Made by a program: the position numbers and the translations under genes
Origin: CBDCGS01 sp965216915
Lineage (GTDB): Bacteria; Pseudomonadota; Alphaproteobacteria; UBA828
Direction of reading: 5' to 3'
DNA: 64,000 bases
Assembly (NCBI GenBank): GCA_965216915.1
Contig: CBDCGS010000009.1
Location: 333,096 to 397,095 of the forward strand
Shown: positions 48,963 to 56,315 of the stretch, piece by piece
Layout: every line of letters begins with the position of its first letter
Numbering within the stretch: position 1 is the first letter of the stretch
Notes under the pieces: model-generated
The model's input: the letters and a program-made list of their open reading frames with translations, nothing else
Database searches by the model: none
What the model was told of the DNA's origin: nothing

Positions 48963-50660
48963 TTACGCGTCGATCCACACCTTGTTGTAGTGGTGCTCGA
49001 GCGCGACCTGGGCGTAGATGCCCTGCACGCTCTCATGGCACGAGGTGAAGACCGATCGCCAGAAGTCCTGCGAGATGATGGCGTCGTCCTGCAGGATTTT
49101 CTCGATCTTCGCCATGTCCTTGCTGCGTGCGACGGGATCGAGCTTGGTGCCGGCCTCATCGAGAATGCGATCGAACTCGGGGTTCGCGTAAGCCGTCTCG
49201 TTCCACACCGAGCCGGTGCGGTAGGCGAGGTTCAGCACCTGGGTGCCGAGCGCGCGGTGGGTCCACGAGGTGAAGCTGAAGGGCCATTTGTCCCAGCGGT
49301 CCCAATAGACCGAGCCGGGCAGGACGTTGATGTTCATCGTGATGCCCGCGGGCTTCACCATCTCGGCGAGCGCCTTGCAGGTGTTCTGCTCCCAGGCAGG
49401 CGCGGCGACGCAGACGATCTCCATCTCGAAGCCGTCCGGATAGCCGGCCTCCGTCAGAAGCTGCTTCGCGAGCTCGTAGTCCTGCTTTTGCGGCGGCAGC
49501 GGCGCATATTCCGGGTGCGCCGGCGCGACGTGATGATCCTCGGCGATCGCGCCGCGGTCCTGATAGACGATCTGCAGCATGCGCGACGGGTCGACGCAGG
49601 CCTGAACCGCCTGACGCAGCTTCTTGTTGCCATAGGGCTCCTCGGAAACCCGGAAGCGAGCGACGCCGGTCTGCGCGGTGACGGCCTCGTAGGTCTTGAT
49701 GCCGGGCAGGCTCCGCAACGTCTCGACCTGCTCGATGCTGGTGCGCATCTGGCCGTGCACTTGTCCCGAGGCGATCGCCGCGATGGAGGCTGCGGGGTCG
49801 TCGCCATGGTCGATATAGGTGATCTGATCGAGATAGGGCTCCCCGCCCCAATAGCTCGCGGCGTCGGGCCGCTTGGTGTAGACGCACTTCTCGCCCACCG
49901 CGAACTCGCTCAACGCCCACGGCCCGGTGCCGATCGGGTTTTTCGACAGGTCGCCGCCCTCGTCCTCGAAGCGCCGGTGAACGATCAGCGCCGGGTAATC
50001 ACCGAGGCTCTCGGGGATCGCGAGGTCGGGGCGCTGCAGGTGGAGGCGCACCGTGTGCGCGTCGACCTTCTCCAGGGTGCCCGGCGCGGCCACCGTCGAC
50101 ATGACGGGATTGCCGTTGTCGTCGACCTTGCCGGTGTCCACCGTGGTGGTCATCGACGCGAACCGGCCCTGGTTGGACGAGCCGGTTTTGGGGTCGAGCC
50201 AGCGCTCGAAGTTGAAGATTACGTCGTCGGCGCCGAACTCATCGCCGTTGGACCATGTGACACCCTTGCGGAGATGGAGGTCCCAGGTCTTGAGATCTTC
50301 GGTGGCCTCCCAAGATTCGCAGAGGTGCGGGCGGGCGATCCCCTCCGAGTCGATCTGGACCAGCGGCTCGACCAATTGGCGGCCCTGATTGCCCTTCTCG
50401 GACCAGTCATAGGTGGCCGGATCGCCGAACTCGCGGACGGGCATCGAAATCTTGAGGTTGCCACCCCTCTTCGGCTCGTCGGCGCGCGCCGGCCGGCCTT
50501 TGCCCGAGGGGCCGACAGCGGTGAGCGCGTAGGCCGTGCTCGCGGTCACGCCCAGGAGCGCTGCGGAACGGAGGAAATCGCGCCGCGATACCTCGCCCTT
50601 TTTGAATTTGTCCTGCAGATCGCGCACCAGCGGGTGCAGTGTCCGCTTGTCTTTCGTCAT
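48963..50660 (-). CDS. Tat-exported peptide-type ABC substrate-binding protein (SBP family 5)
   Basis: A 565-residue binding protein. The N-terminus carries a Tat signal, SRRDFLRSAALLG (residues 25-37), after an unusually long n-region, then a lower-complexity linker GPSGKGRPARADEPK. The mature domain shows the family pattern ARPHLCESWEATEDLKTWDLHLRKGV (start), FGADDVIFNFERW and PIGTGPWALSEF. ATG 50660 is chosen since GGGGAG is upstream; the reading frame is open to 51389 but that part is antisense to the RidA gene. It is the first gene of the importer operon, divergent from RidA across 348 bases. Confidence 0.9.
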   Translation of the reverse strand: MTKDKRTLHPLVRDLQDKFKKGEVSRRDFLRSAALLGVTASTAYALTAVGPSGKGRPARADEPKRGGNLKISMPVREFGDPATYDWSEKGNQGRQLVEPLVQIDSEGIARPHLCESWEATEDLKTWDLHLRKGVTWSNGDEFGADDVIFNFERWLDPKTGSSNQGRFASMTTTVDTGKVDDNGNPVMSTVAAPGTLEKVDAHTVRLHLQRPDLAIPESLGDYPALIVHRRFEDEGGDLSKNPIGTGPWALSEFAVGEKCVYTKRPDAASYWGGEPYLDQITYIDHGDDPAASIAAIASGQVHGQMRTSIEQVETLRSLPGIKTYEAVTAQTGVARFRVSEEPYGNKKLRQAVQACVDPSRMLQIVYQDRGAIAEDHHVAPAHPEYAPLPPQKQDYELAKQLLTEAGYPDGFEMEIVCVAAPAWEQNTCKALAEMVKPAGITMNINVLPGSVYWDRWDKWPFSFTSWTHRALGTQVLNLAYRTGSVWNETAYANPEFDRILDEAGTKLDPVARSKDMAKIEKILQDDAIISQDFWRSVFTSCHESVQGIYAQVALEHHYNKVWIDA

Positions 50661-51008
50661 GATTCGCTCCCCGGCGTTTCGTTTCGTTTCGCTTTGCCAG
50701 GCGCATTGCGGAAGCGGGGCGCGACGACGACGCTTGAATGGGCGGGGCTTAGCGCTTTTTTTCCGCGCGGCCACCGCGGTGGCGCGCTCTCCCAAACGCA
50801 CGCTCGTGACGCAGCCATCGGCCGCAATCGAGCCTGCCATCCCAGTTACGGGACAGTTCACTGTCTTAATCATAGGGGGTGGCTTGTCGTGACGCAAATC
50901 GGCGTGTCGACAAGGCGCCACATGGTGCCGAGGTTGTGGTGCGCCTTGATACCGGTGTTGAGGTCGGGCAATTTGGCGCGCACATGCGCAACGGATAAGC
51001 CCAAGCCG
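50661..51008. promoter_or_regulatory. Divergent control region between importer and RidA/FAH/HyuB genes
   Basis: About 350 non-coding bases. Two inverted repeats stand out: a perfect 14-base palindrome GACAGT-TC-ACTGTC at 50852-50865, and CTTGTCG (50883-50889) / CGACAAG (50908-50914) with an 18-base spacer. Both have the size of operators for dimeric repressors. A T-run at 50755-50763 precedes. No regulator gene is in the neighbourhood. Confidence 0.5.
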
Positions 51009-51443
51009 ATGAAAATCACACCAGTGCACCATATTCCGCTCAAGCCGGAATATCGAAGCCCGTTCAGCGCGGCCTTCGCGGTCGAGGACGCGAAGATCGT
51101 GATGTTCTCCGGCTGCGGCCCGATTCCGATCTATCACACCCATCCGCACGACCCGGTCGCCGAGGCCGAGTGGTTGTCGGGCACCATCCGCGAGCAAACC
51201 GAGAAGACCTTTGCGAACATGAAGCTCATTCTCGATGCGGTCGGCGCCGATTGGAGCAACATCATCAAGCTCAACATCTATGTGACCGATATTTCGGGCC
51301 AGGACGTGGTCAACGAGATCTCGGCGCGCCACTTCGATGCCGCGAACCCGCCGCCCCGCACGTTGCTCGAGGTCTCCGCGACGGCGCACCCTGACATGCT
51401 GATCGAGATCGAGGGGATGATCGCGGTTCCCCTGAGCGGTTAG
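51009..51443 (+). CDS. RidA (YjgF/YER057c/UK114) family protein
   Basis: A 144-residue trimer-type enamine/imine deaminase. The fold landmarks are IVMFSGCGPIPIY, FANMKLILDAVGADWSNIIKLNIYVTD and the active-site Arg117 in NPPPRTLLEV, followed by IEIEGMIAVP. RidA proteins hydrolyse reactive 2-aminoacrylate-like intermediates; catabolic paralogues act on specific imines, for example in pyrimidine or creatinine breakdown. It is five bases from the FAH gene, so it belongs to this operon. The extra ...HTHPHDP... segment near residue 43 is unusual compared with standard RidA. Confidence 0.85.
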   Translation: MKITPVHHIPLKPEYRSPFSAAFAVEDAKIVMFSGCGPIPIYHTHPHDPVAEAEWLSGTIREQTEKTFANMKLILDAVGADWSNIIKLNIYVTDISGQDVVNEISARHFDAANPPPRTLLEVSATAHPDMLIEIEGMIAVPLSG

Positions 51444-51448
51444 AGGCG

Positions 51449-52396
51449 ATGCGCTTCGTTCGCTACCAAGCAGGCGATGCCGTCCGGCTTGCGGTGCTCG
51501 ACGGGGAGGCGGCGGTCGATCTGGTCGATGCGCTCGCCGACGATGACGCGCTCGATGATGCGGATCGCACGGCGATCGCCGAGACCGTGCCGCTCATCGC
51601 GTCCGGCGCGCGCGGCCGCGCTCTCGCCGAACAGGCGCCCGCGCGCGGCAAGCGGCGGGCGCTTTCGAGCCTGACGCTGCGCGCGCCTCTGCGGCCGGAG
51701 ATCATCCTCTGCAGCGGCGAGAACTATCACGATCACCGCGCCGAGAAGCCGAAGATCGAGGGCAAGGAGCCCGAGTTCTTCATCAAGGTGCCGCATGGCG
51801 TGATCGGGCCCGAGGACGCGATCACCCTCGATCCCGCGGTGACCCGCAAGCTCGATTACGAGACTGAGCTCGCCGTGGTCATCGGCCGGCCCGGGCGTCA
51901 CATCCCGCAGGCGCGCGCGCTCGATCACGTCTTCGGCTACACGATCATGAACGACGTGACCGCGCGCGACCGCCAGGTGCACATTCGCCCCGACGGCTCC
52001 AGCGAATACAAGCTCGGGCCGGGCAAGAATTTCGACACCTGCGCGCCGCTGGGGCCGGTGCTGGTGACCGCCGATGAAATCCCCGATCCGCAGGCGCTCG
52101 CGCTCCGCACCCGCGTGAACGGCGAGCTGCGCCAGAACAACACGACGGCGAGCATGATTTGGCCGGTCGCCGAGCTGATCACGTTCTTCTCGACCTTCCT
52201 CACGCTCCAGCCCGGCTTCGTCATCTCGACCGGCACGCCCGGCGGCACGGCGTGGGGCACCGATCCCGAGCTTGGCGCGCGCAAGCAGACGCGCGACGAC
52301 ATCGTTCCGGCCCCCCGCTATCTGGCCGACGGCGACGAGGTCTGCTGCGAGATCGAGAGCATCGGGACGTTGCGCAACCGGGTTCGCGCGGCCTAG
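51449..52396 (+). CDS. Fumarylacetoacetate hydrolase (FAH) family protein
   Basis: A 315-residue FAH-fold protein, different from the one at 17255. Its catalytic elements are ILCSGENYHDH, IKVPHGVIGPEDAI, the E-x-E of DYETELAVVIG, MNDVTARDRQVH and STGTPGGTAWGTDPELG. The family cleaves C-C bonds of 2-oxo or acylpyruvate-type acids or hydrates them. It starts five bases after the RidA stop and ends 40 bases before the hydantoinase-B-like gene. In this setting it could finish the breakdown of the carbon skeleton left after ring opening; that is inference. Confidence 0.87.
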   Translation: MRFVRYQAGDAVRLAVLDGEAAVDLVDALADDDALDDADRTAIAETVPLIASGARGRALAEQAPARGKRRALSSLTLRAPLRPEIILCSGENYHDHRAEKPKIEGKEPEFFIKVPHGVIGPEDAITLDPAVTRKLDYETELAVVIGRPGRHIPQARALDHVFGYTIMNDVTARDRQVHIRPDGSSEYKLGPGKNFDTCAPLGPVLVTADEIPDPQALALRTRVNGELRQNNTTASMIWPVAELITFFSTFLTLQPGFVISTGTPGGTAWGTDPELGARKQTRDDIVPAPRYLADGDEVCCEIESIGTLRNRVRAA

Positions 52397-52436
52397 GCTT
52401 GACCGCGTCTCGTTGGGCGGCGAGAGGGGTAGGGTC

Positions 52437-54209
52437 ATGAGCACGCGGGCGAACGACGTCGACCCGATCACGCTTCAGGTGATCGGGGGCGCGCTGCACA
52501 CGATCGCGAAGGAGATGGGGCATGTGCTCTACCGCATGTCCTATTCGTCGATCATCCGGGAATCCGAGGATCTGGGCGCCGGGCTCTTCGACCGCGCCTT
52601 CAACACGCTCTGCGAATCCGATTCGACGCCGATGCACATCGGCTCGATCCCGGCTTATCTGCGCGGCATCGACGCGACGCTGCACGACCCCTGGGAGCCG
52701 GGCGACATCGTGATCCACAACCACCCTTACTACGGCGCGAGCCATTCGCCGGACATCGCGATCGTTGCGCCGGTCTTCTACGAGGGCGAGCTTGTGGGGT
52801 TCTCGGGCAACACGGCGCACCATGTGGATATCGGTGCGGCGACGCCCGGCTTGATCATCGACGTGCCGGACGTGTTTGCGGAGGGGATGCTGTTCAAGGG
52901 GGTGAAGCTCTACGAGCGGGGCACGCTCAACCGGGCGCTTTGGCAGTTCATCGAGACCAACACGCGCGCGCCGCAGCAAGTGATGGGCGACATCGAGGCG
53001 CAGGTCGCGGCGGCCGAGCTCGGCGTGAAACGCTTCGGCGAGCTGCTCGACCAATATGGCAAGGAGACGCTGCTCGCCGCCTGCGACGAGCTGATGGACT
53101 ATTCGGAGCGCATGCTGCGCCGCCAGATTGCGGCGATCCCCGACGGGACCTACCGCGCCGAGGGCTTCCTCGACGATGACGGCCGCAACCGCGGCGCGCC
53201 GCTGCCGGTGAAGGTGACCGTGCGCATTGCGGGCGATTCGGCCGAGGTCGACCTCACCGGCTCCTCGCCGCAGGTGCCGACGGCGTTCAACGTGCCCTTC
53301 GAGGGCTCGGCCAAGGTGGCCTGCTATTTCGCCTTCCGCGCGCTCCTGCTCGACACCTACACCGTGACCGAGTTCGTGCCGCAGAACGAGGGCTCGTTCC
53401 GCCCGATCGCGGTGACCGCGCCCAAGGGCACGATCTACAACCCCGAATACCCGACCGCCGCCGAGGCGCGCTTCGCGCAGATCCAGCGCATCGTCGATTG
53501 CATCATCAAGGCGCTCGCGCCGGTGGTGCCCGACAAGATCACCGCGGGCAGCTCGGCGACGCTCTCCTTCGCCGCCTATTCGGGCGTGCGGCCGGACGGC
53601 AACTACTGGGTCTTCCTCGAGGTCAACGAGGGCTCCTATGGCGGCCGACCGGAGACCGACGGGCCTGATTCGATCGACGCGCTGATGGCCAACACGCGCA
53701 ACAACCCGATCGAGGATCTCGGCATGCACCTGCCGCTGATTTGCGACCGCTACGAGCTGCGCGACGACGTGCCGGCCGCCGCCGGGCTCCATCGGGGCGG
53801 TCTCGGCGTGGTGAAGACCCAGCGGTTCCTCACCCCCGGCTACATGACGCACGAGGCCGACCGCCACGACGACGCGCCCTGGGGCGTGCTCGGCGGCCAC
53901 ACCGGCGCCGGCGGGCAGGTGTTCAAATACAATGCCGGTGCGCCCACCGCGCGCGACGCGCTGCCCGCGAAATATTCCGGCCTTCGCACGGCGCCTGGCG
54001 ATGCCATCGAGATTCGTACCCCCTGCGGTGGCGGCTATGGCGATCCGCTGGAGCGCGATCCGGCACGGGTGCGCGACGACGTGCTCGACGGCTTCAGCAC
54101 GCGCGAGCATGCGCGCGCGGCCTATGGCGTGGTGCTGGACGAGGCGTTCACCGTCGATGTTGCGGCAACCGACGCGCTGCGCGCCGCGTTGCGCAAATCC
54201 GCCGCTTAA
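52437..54209 (+). CDS. Hydantoinase B/oxoprolinase-family protein (HyuB-like)
   Basis: A 590-residue protein of the HyuB family. It begins ANDVDPITLQVIGGALHTIA and has IIRESEDLGAGLFDR, NHPYYGASHSPDIAIVAPVF, SGNTAHHVDIG and a C-terminal RTPCGGGYGDPLERDP, all standard. HyuB forms the ATP-dependent N-methylhydantoinase or acetophenone carboxylase-like complex together with HyuA. No HyuA-like gene is in this operon or window, so the partner must be elsewhere or the family member acts differently. A GAGAGGGG-type ribosome site precedes ATG 52437. It closes the RidA-FAH-HyuB set and is followed by repeat copy C. Confidence 0.88.
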   Translation: MSTRANDVDPITLQVIGGALHTIAKEMGHVLYRMSYSSIIRESEDLGAGLFDRAFNTLCESDSTPMHIGSIPAYLRGIDATLHDPWEPGDIVIHNHPYYGASHSPDIAIVAPVFYEGELVGFSGNTAHHVDIGAATPGLIIDVPDVFAEGMLFKGVKLYERGTLNRALWQFIETNTRAPQQVMGDIEAQVAAAELGVKRFGELLDQYGKETLLAACDELMDYSERMLRRQIAAIPDGTYRAEGFLDDDGRNRGAPLPVKVTVRIAGDSAEVDLTGSSPQVPTAFNVPFEGSAKVACYFAFRALLLDTYTVTEFVPQNEGSFRPIAVTAPKGTIYNPEYPTAAEARFAQIQRIVDCIIKALAPVVPDKITAGSSATLSFAAYSGVRPDGNYWVFLEVNEGSYGGRPETDGPDSIDALMANTRNNPIEDLGMHLPLICDRYELRDDVPAAAGLHRGGLGVVKTQRFLTPGYMTHEADRHDDAPWGVLGGHTGAGGQVFKYNAGAPTARDALPAKYSGLRTAPGDAIEIRTPCGGGYGDPLERDPARVRDDVLDGFSTREHARAAYGVVLDEAFTVDVAATDALRAALRKSAA

Positions 54210-54234
54210 CCTCGGGCGCGGCCCCGCGGCGGGC

Positions 54235-54340
54235 TAGAGAAAATCCCGAGCTGGTGGGAACACCTGCGACGACGCATTTGCGTCAATGCCAATGAGAGAG
54301 AGCGTGTCGCGTGAACACATGAGTGACCGTGACATGCTCA
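54235..54340 (-). repeat. Dispersed palindromic element, copy C
   Basis: Long form, reverse orientation: AAATCCCGAGC, an imperfect hairpin CTGGTG/CACCTG, GACGCATTTGCGTC, ATGCCAATGAGAGAGAGC, then the GC-rich arm with GTCGCGTGAACACAT and GTGACATGCTC. It lies between convergent stops at 54209 and 54358. A short insertion distinguishes its outer arm from copy D. Confidence 0.85.
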
Positions 54341-54357
54341 CATCGGGCTAACGGGAG

Positions 54358-54762
54358 CTAGCGCCAGGGACTGCAGGAGCCGAGCGCCTGCGTGTCCTCG
54401 TAGGCGTCCCAAAGCGCGACCTTTCCGTCGCGCACGGTAAAAACCCAGCACCACTTCGCGCGGTAGTGCTTGCCGCTGACCCGCGAGGAGCCGGCCTCCG
54501 TGCCCGTCACCGCGACGCGATCCCCGTCGACCGTCCACGTGTTGATCACATGCTCGTGCATCTCGAGCGCGGCGGGCATCACGGTGAAATATTCGCGCAT
54601 CTTCGCTGCGCCCTGCCAGCGCCCGGCCCACGGAAAATCGTCGGTGCCCGGCATGTCGATCACCGCATCGTCGGTGAACATCGGCACGATCGTGTCGGCA
54701 TCACCCGAGGCAAGCACCTCGAGAAATTTCTCCACCGTCGCGCGCGCTGATTGCTCGCTCAT
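54358..54762 (-). CDS. NTF2/SnoaL-like domain protein
   Basis: A 134-residue cone-fold protein. Landmarks are VEKFLEVLASGDADTIVPMF (first helix and turn), AVIDMPGTDDFPWAGRWQG and the closing WCWVFTVRDGKVALWDAYED. The family contains limonene-epoxide hydrolase-like and polyketide-cyclase-like enzymes plus binding proteins without activity. ATG 54762 is chosen because the reading frame from 54873 would run through the tRNA gene. Ligand unknown. Confidence 0.8.
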   Translation of the reverse strand: MSEQSARATVEKFLEVLASGDADTIVPMFTDDAVIDMPGTDDFPWAGRWQGAAKMREYFTVMPAALEMHEHVINTWTVDGDRVAVTGTEAGSSRVSGKHYRAKWCWVFTVRDGKVALWDAYEDTQALGSCSPWR

Positions 54763-54838
54763 GGCTGCCTCCGTCGAGGGTTCGTGTGCGCTTTCGACGT
54801 CCCGCGTGCCCATGAAAGCGCCGAGGCTTGGGCCTAAC

Positions 54839-54914
54839 TGGTAGCGGGGGAGGGATTTGAACCCCCGACCCATGGATTATGATTCCACTGCTCTACCAAC
54901 TGAGCTACCCCGCC
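54839..54914 (-). tRNA. tRNA-Met (CAT), elongator type
   Basis: A complete cloverleaf of 76 bases including the encoded CCA (54839-54841). The acceptor arm begins GGCGGGG at 54914, the D-arm has AGCTCAGTTGGTAGAGC, the anticodon loop is ATCATAA with a GTGGA/TCCAT stem (one G-T pair), and the T-arm is GGGGG-TTCAAAT-CCCTC-like. The sequence is close to alphaproteobacterial elongator tRNA-Met and has an ordinary acceptor, unlike initiator tRNA. A lysidine-modified isoleucine tRNA is the only alternative and less likely. Confidence 0.93.
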
Positions 54915-54956
54915 ACGCAACCGAGCGCCCGCTATACGCTTGGGCCGCGCGGGCTG

Positions 54957-56189
54957 TCAAGCAACGTGGTGGGCCGGGCGGTCCGCCGGCTCGGCGGTCG
55001 ATGACGCCGCTGCCGCGGCGAGCGCGGGGCTCTTGCTCATGCCGGTAATCCAGGCGCCGCCCAGCACGCGCGAGCCCGCGTAGAGCACGCAGGCTTGGCC
55101 GGCCGCGGTCGCCGGCTCCGGGGTGTCCAGCGTGACCATGACCGCGCCATCCGCGCTCCGCCGGAGCCGGCCGGAGAGGCCCGGCTGCGTGGAGCGGAGG
55201 CGCGCCTCGACCGGCTGGTCGGCAAGCGGCCCGCCCGCCGGGCCGAGCCCATTGAGCGGGCCCAGCCAATTGAGCGGGCCGATCTGCACCTCGTCGCAGA
55301 GGAGCGCCGCGCGCGGGCCGACCACGACATGGTTCGCCGCCGGGTCGAGCGCGGTAACGAAGAGCGGCTCGGCGGCGGCGATGCCGAGGCCGCGGCGCTG
55401 GCCGATGGTGTAATGCGCGATGCCCTCATGCCGGCCGAGCACCGCACCCGCTTGGTCGACGATCTCGCCGGGCTCGAGCGCGCCCGGGCGAAACCGCGCG
55501 ATGGCATCGGCGTAGCGCCCCTCCGGCACGAAGCAAATGTCCTGGCTGTCGGGCTTGTCGGCGACCATGGTCAGCCCGAGCCGCGCGGCCTCCGCGCGCA
55601 CCCCGCGCTTCGGCAACCCGCCCAACGGAAAGCGGAGGAAGCCGAGCTGGGCGCGCGTCGTCGCGAACAGGAAGTAGCTCTGATCGCGCCCCTCATCGGC
55701 GGCGACGTGCAGCTCCGGTCCTTCGGGGCCGTCCAGGCGGCGCACATAGTGCCCTGTGGCGAGCGTGGCGGCGCCGAGGTCGCGCGCGGCGGCCAGCAAA
55801 TCCTGGAACTTGACCCGCTCGTTGCAGCGCACGCAGGGGATCGGGGTTTCGCCGCGCAGGTAGGAATCGGCAAAATCGTCGATCACCGCCCGGCGAAAGC
55901 GCTCGCGGTAGTCGAGCACATAGTGGGGAATGCCAAGCCGGTCGGCGACGCGGCGGGCGTCGTAGATATCTTCGCCCGCGCAACAGGCGCCCGTGCGCCG
56001 GCGCGCCGCGTCGGTGTCGTAGAGCTGGAGCGTGATACCGATGACATCGTAGCCCGCGCCCGCGAGGAGCGCGGCGGTCAGCGAGGAATCCACGCCGCCG
56101 GACATCGCAACGACGACCCGCGCGTCGGCGCGCGGCCCCGGGATCCCGAGCTCGATATCGGGGCGATCTCGGTCGTGATGATCGGGCAT
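54957..56189 (-). CDS. mnmA: tRNA-specific 2-thiouridylase MnmA
   Basis: A 410-residue enzyme that installs the 2-thio group of the wobble uridine in tRNA Lys, Glu and Gln. The ATP-binding PP-loop is MSGGVDSS (29-36); the two catalytic cysteines are Cys119 in PIPCVRCN and Cys219 in SQDICFVPEG; GHYVRR and YFLF follow, and HYTIGQRRGLG is the last family marker. An extended Pro/Gly-rich loop (NWLGPLNGLGPAGGP) in the C-terminal barrel and a short Ala/Ser-rich tail are lineage-specific. It is divergent from the diguanylate cyclase and follows the tRNA gene on the same strand. Confidence 0.93.
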   Translation of the reverse strand: MPDHHDRDRPDIELGIPGPRADARVVVAMSGGVDSSLTAALLAGAGYDVIGITLQLYDTDAARRRTGACCAGEDIYDARRVADRLGIPHYVLDYRERFRRAVIDDFADSYLRGETPIPCVRCNERVKFQDLLAAARDLGAATLATGHYVRRLDGPEGPELHVAADEGRDQSYFLFATTRAQLGFLRFPLGGLPKRGVRAEAARLGLTMVADKPDSQDICFVPEGRYADAIARFRPGALEPGEIVDQAGAVLGRHEGIAHYTIGQRRGLGIAAAEPLFVTALDPAANHVVVGPRAALLCDEVQIGPLNWLGPLNGLGPAGGPLADQPVEARLRSTQPGLSGRLRRSADGAVMVTLDTPEPATAAGQACVLYAGSRVLGGAWITGMSKSPALAAAAASSTAEPADRPAHHVA

Positions 56190-56315
56190 GGCGCGAATAT
56201 AGGGTGTCGCTCGGCCGGGGCAAGCTCCTGCATAAGGGCCCCGGCGGCAATCGATTCTTAACCAAGGCCACCGAGATTTGTCCTAATCACGCCGAGGTCT
56301 TGCGCTCCTTCGCCC

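Noticed and set aside
50661..51389. Upstream extension of the peptide-binding protein frame
   Set aside because: Antisense to the RidA gene; the Tat signal and ribosome site support ATG 50660.
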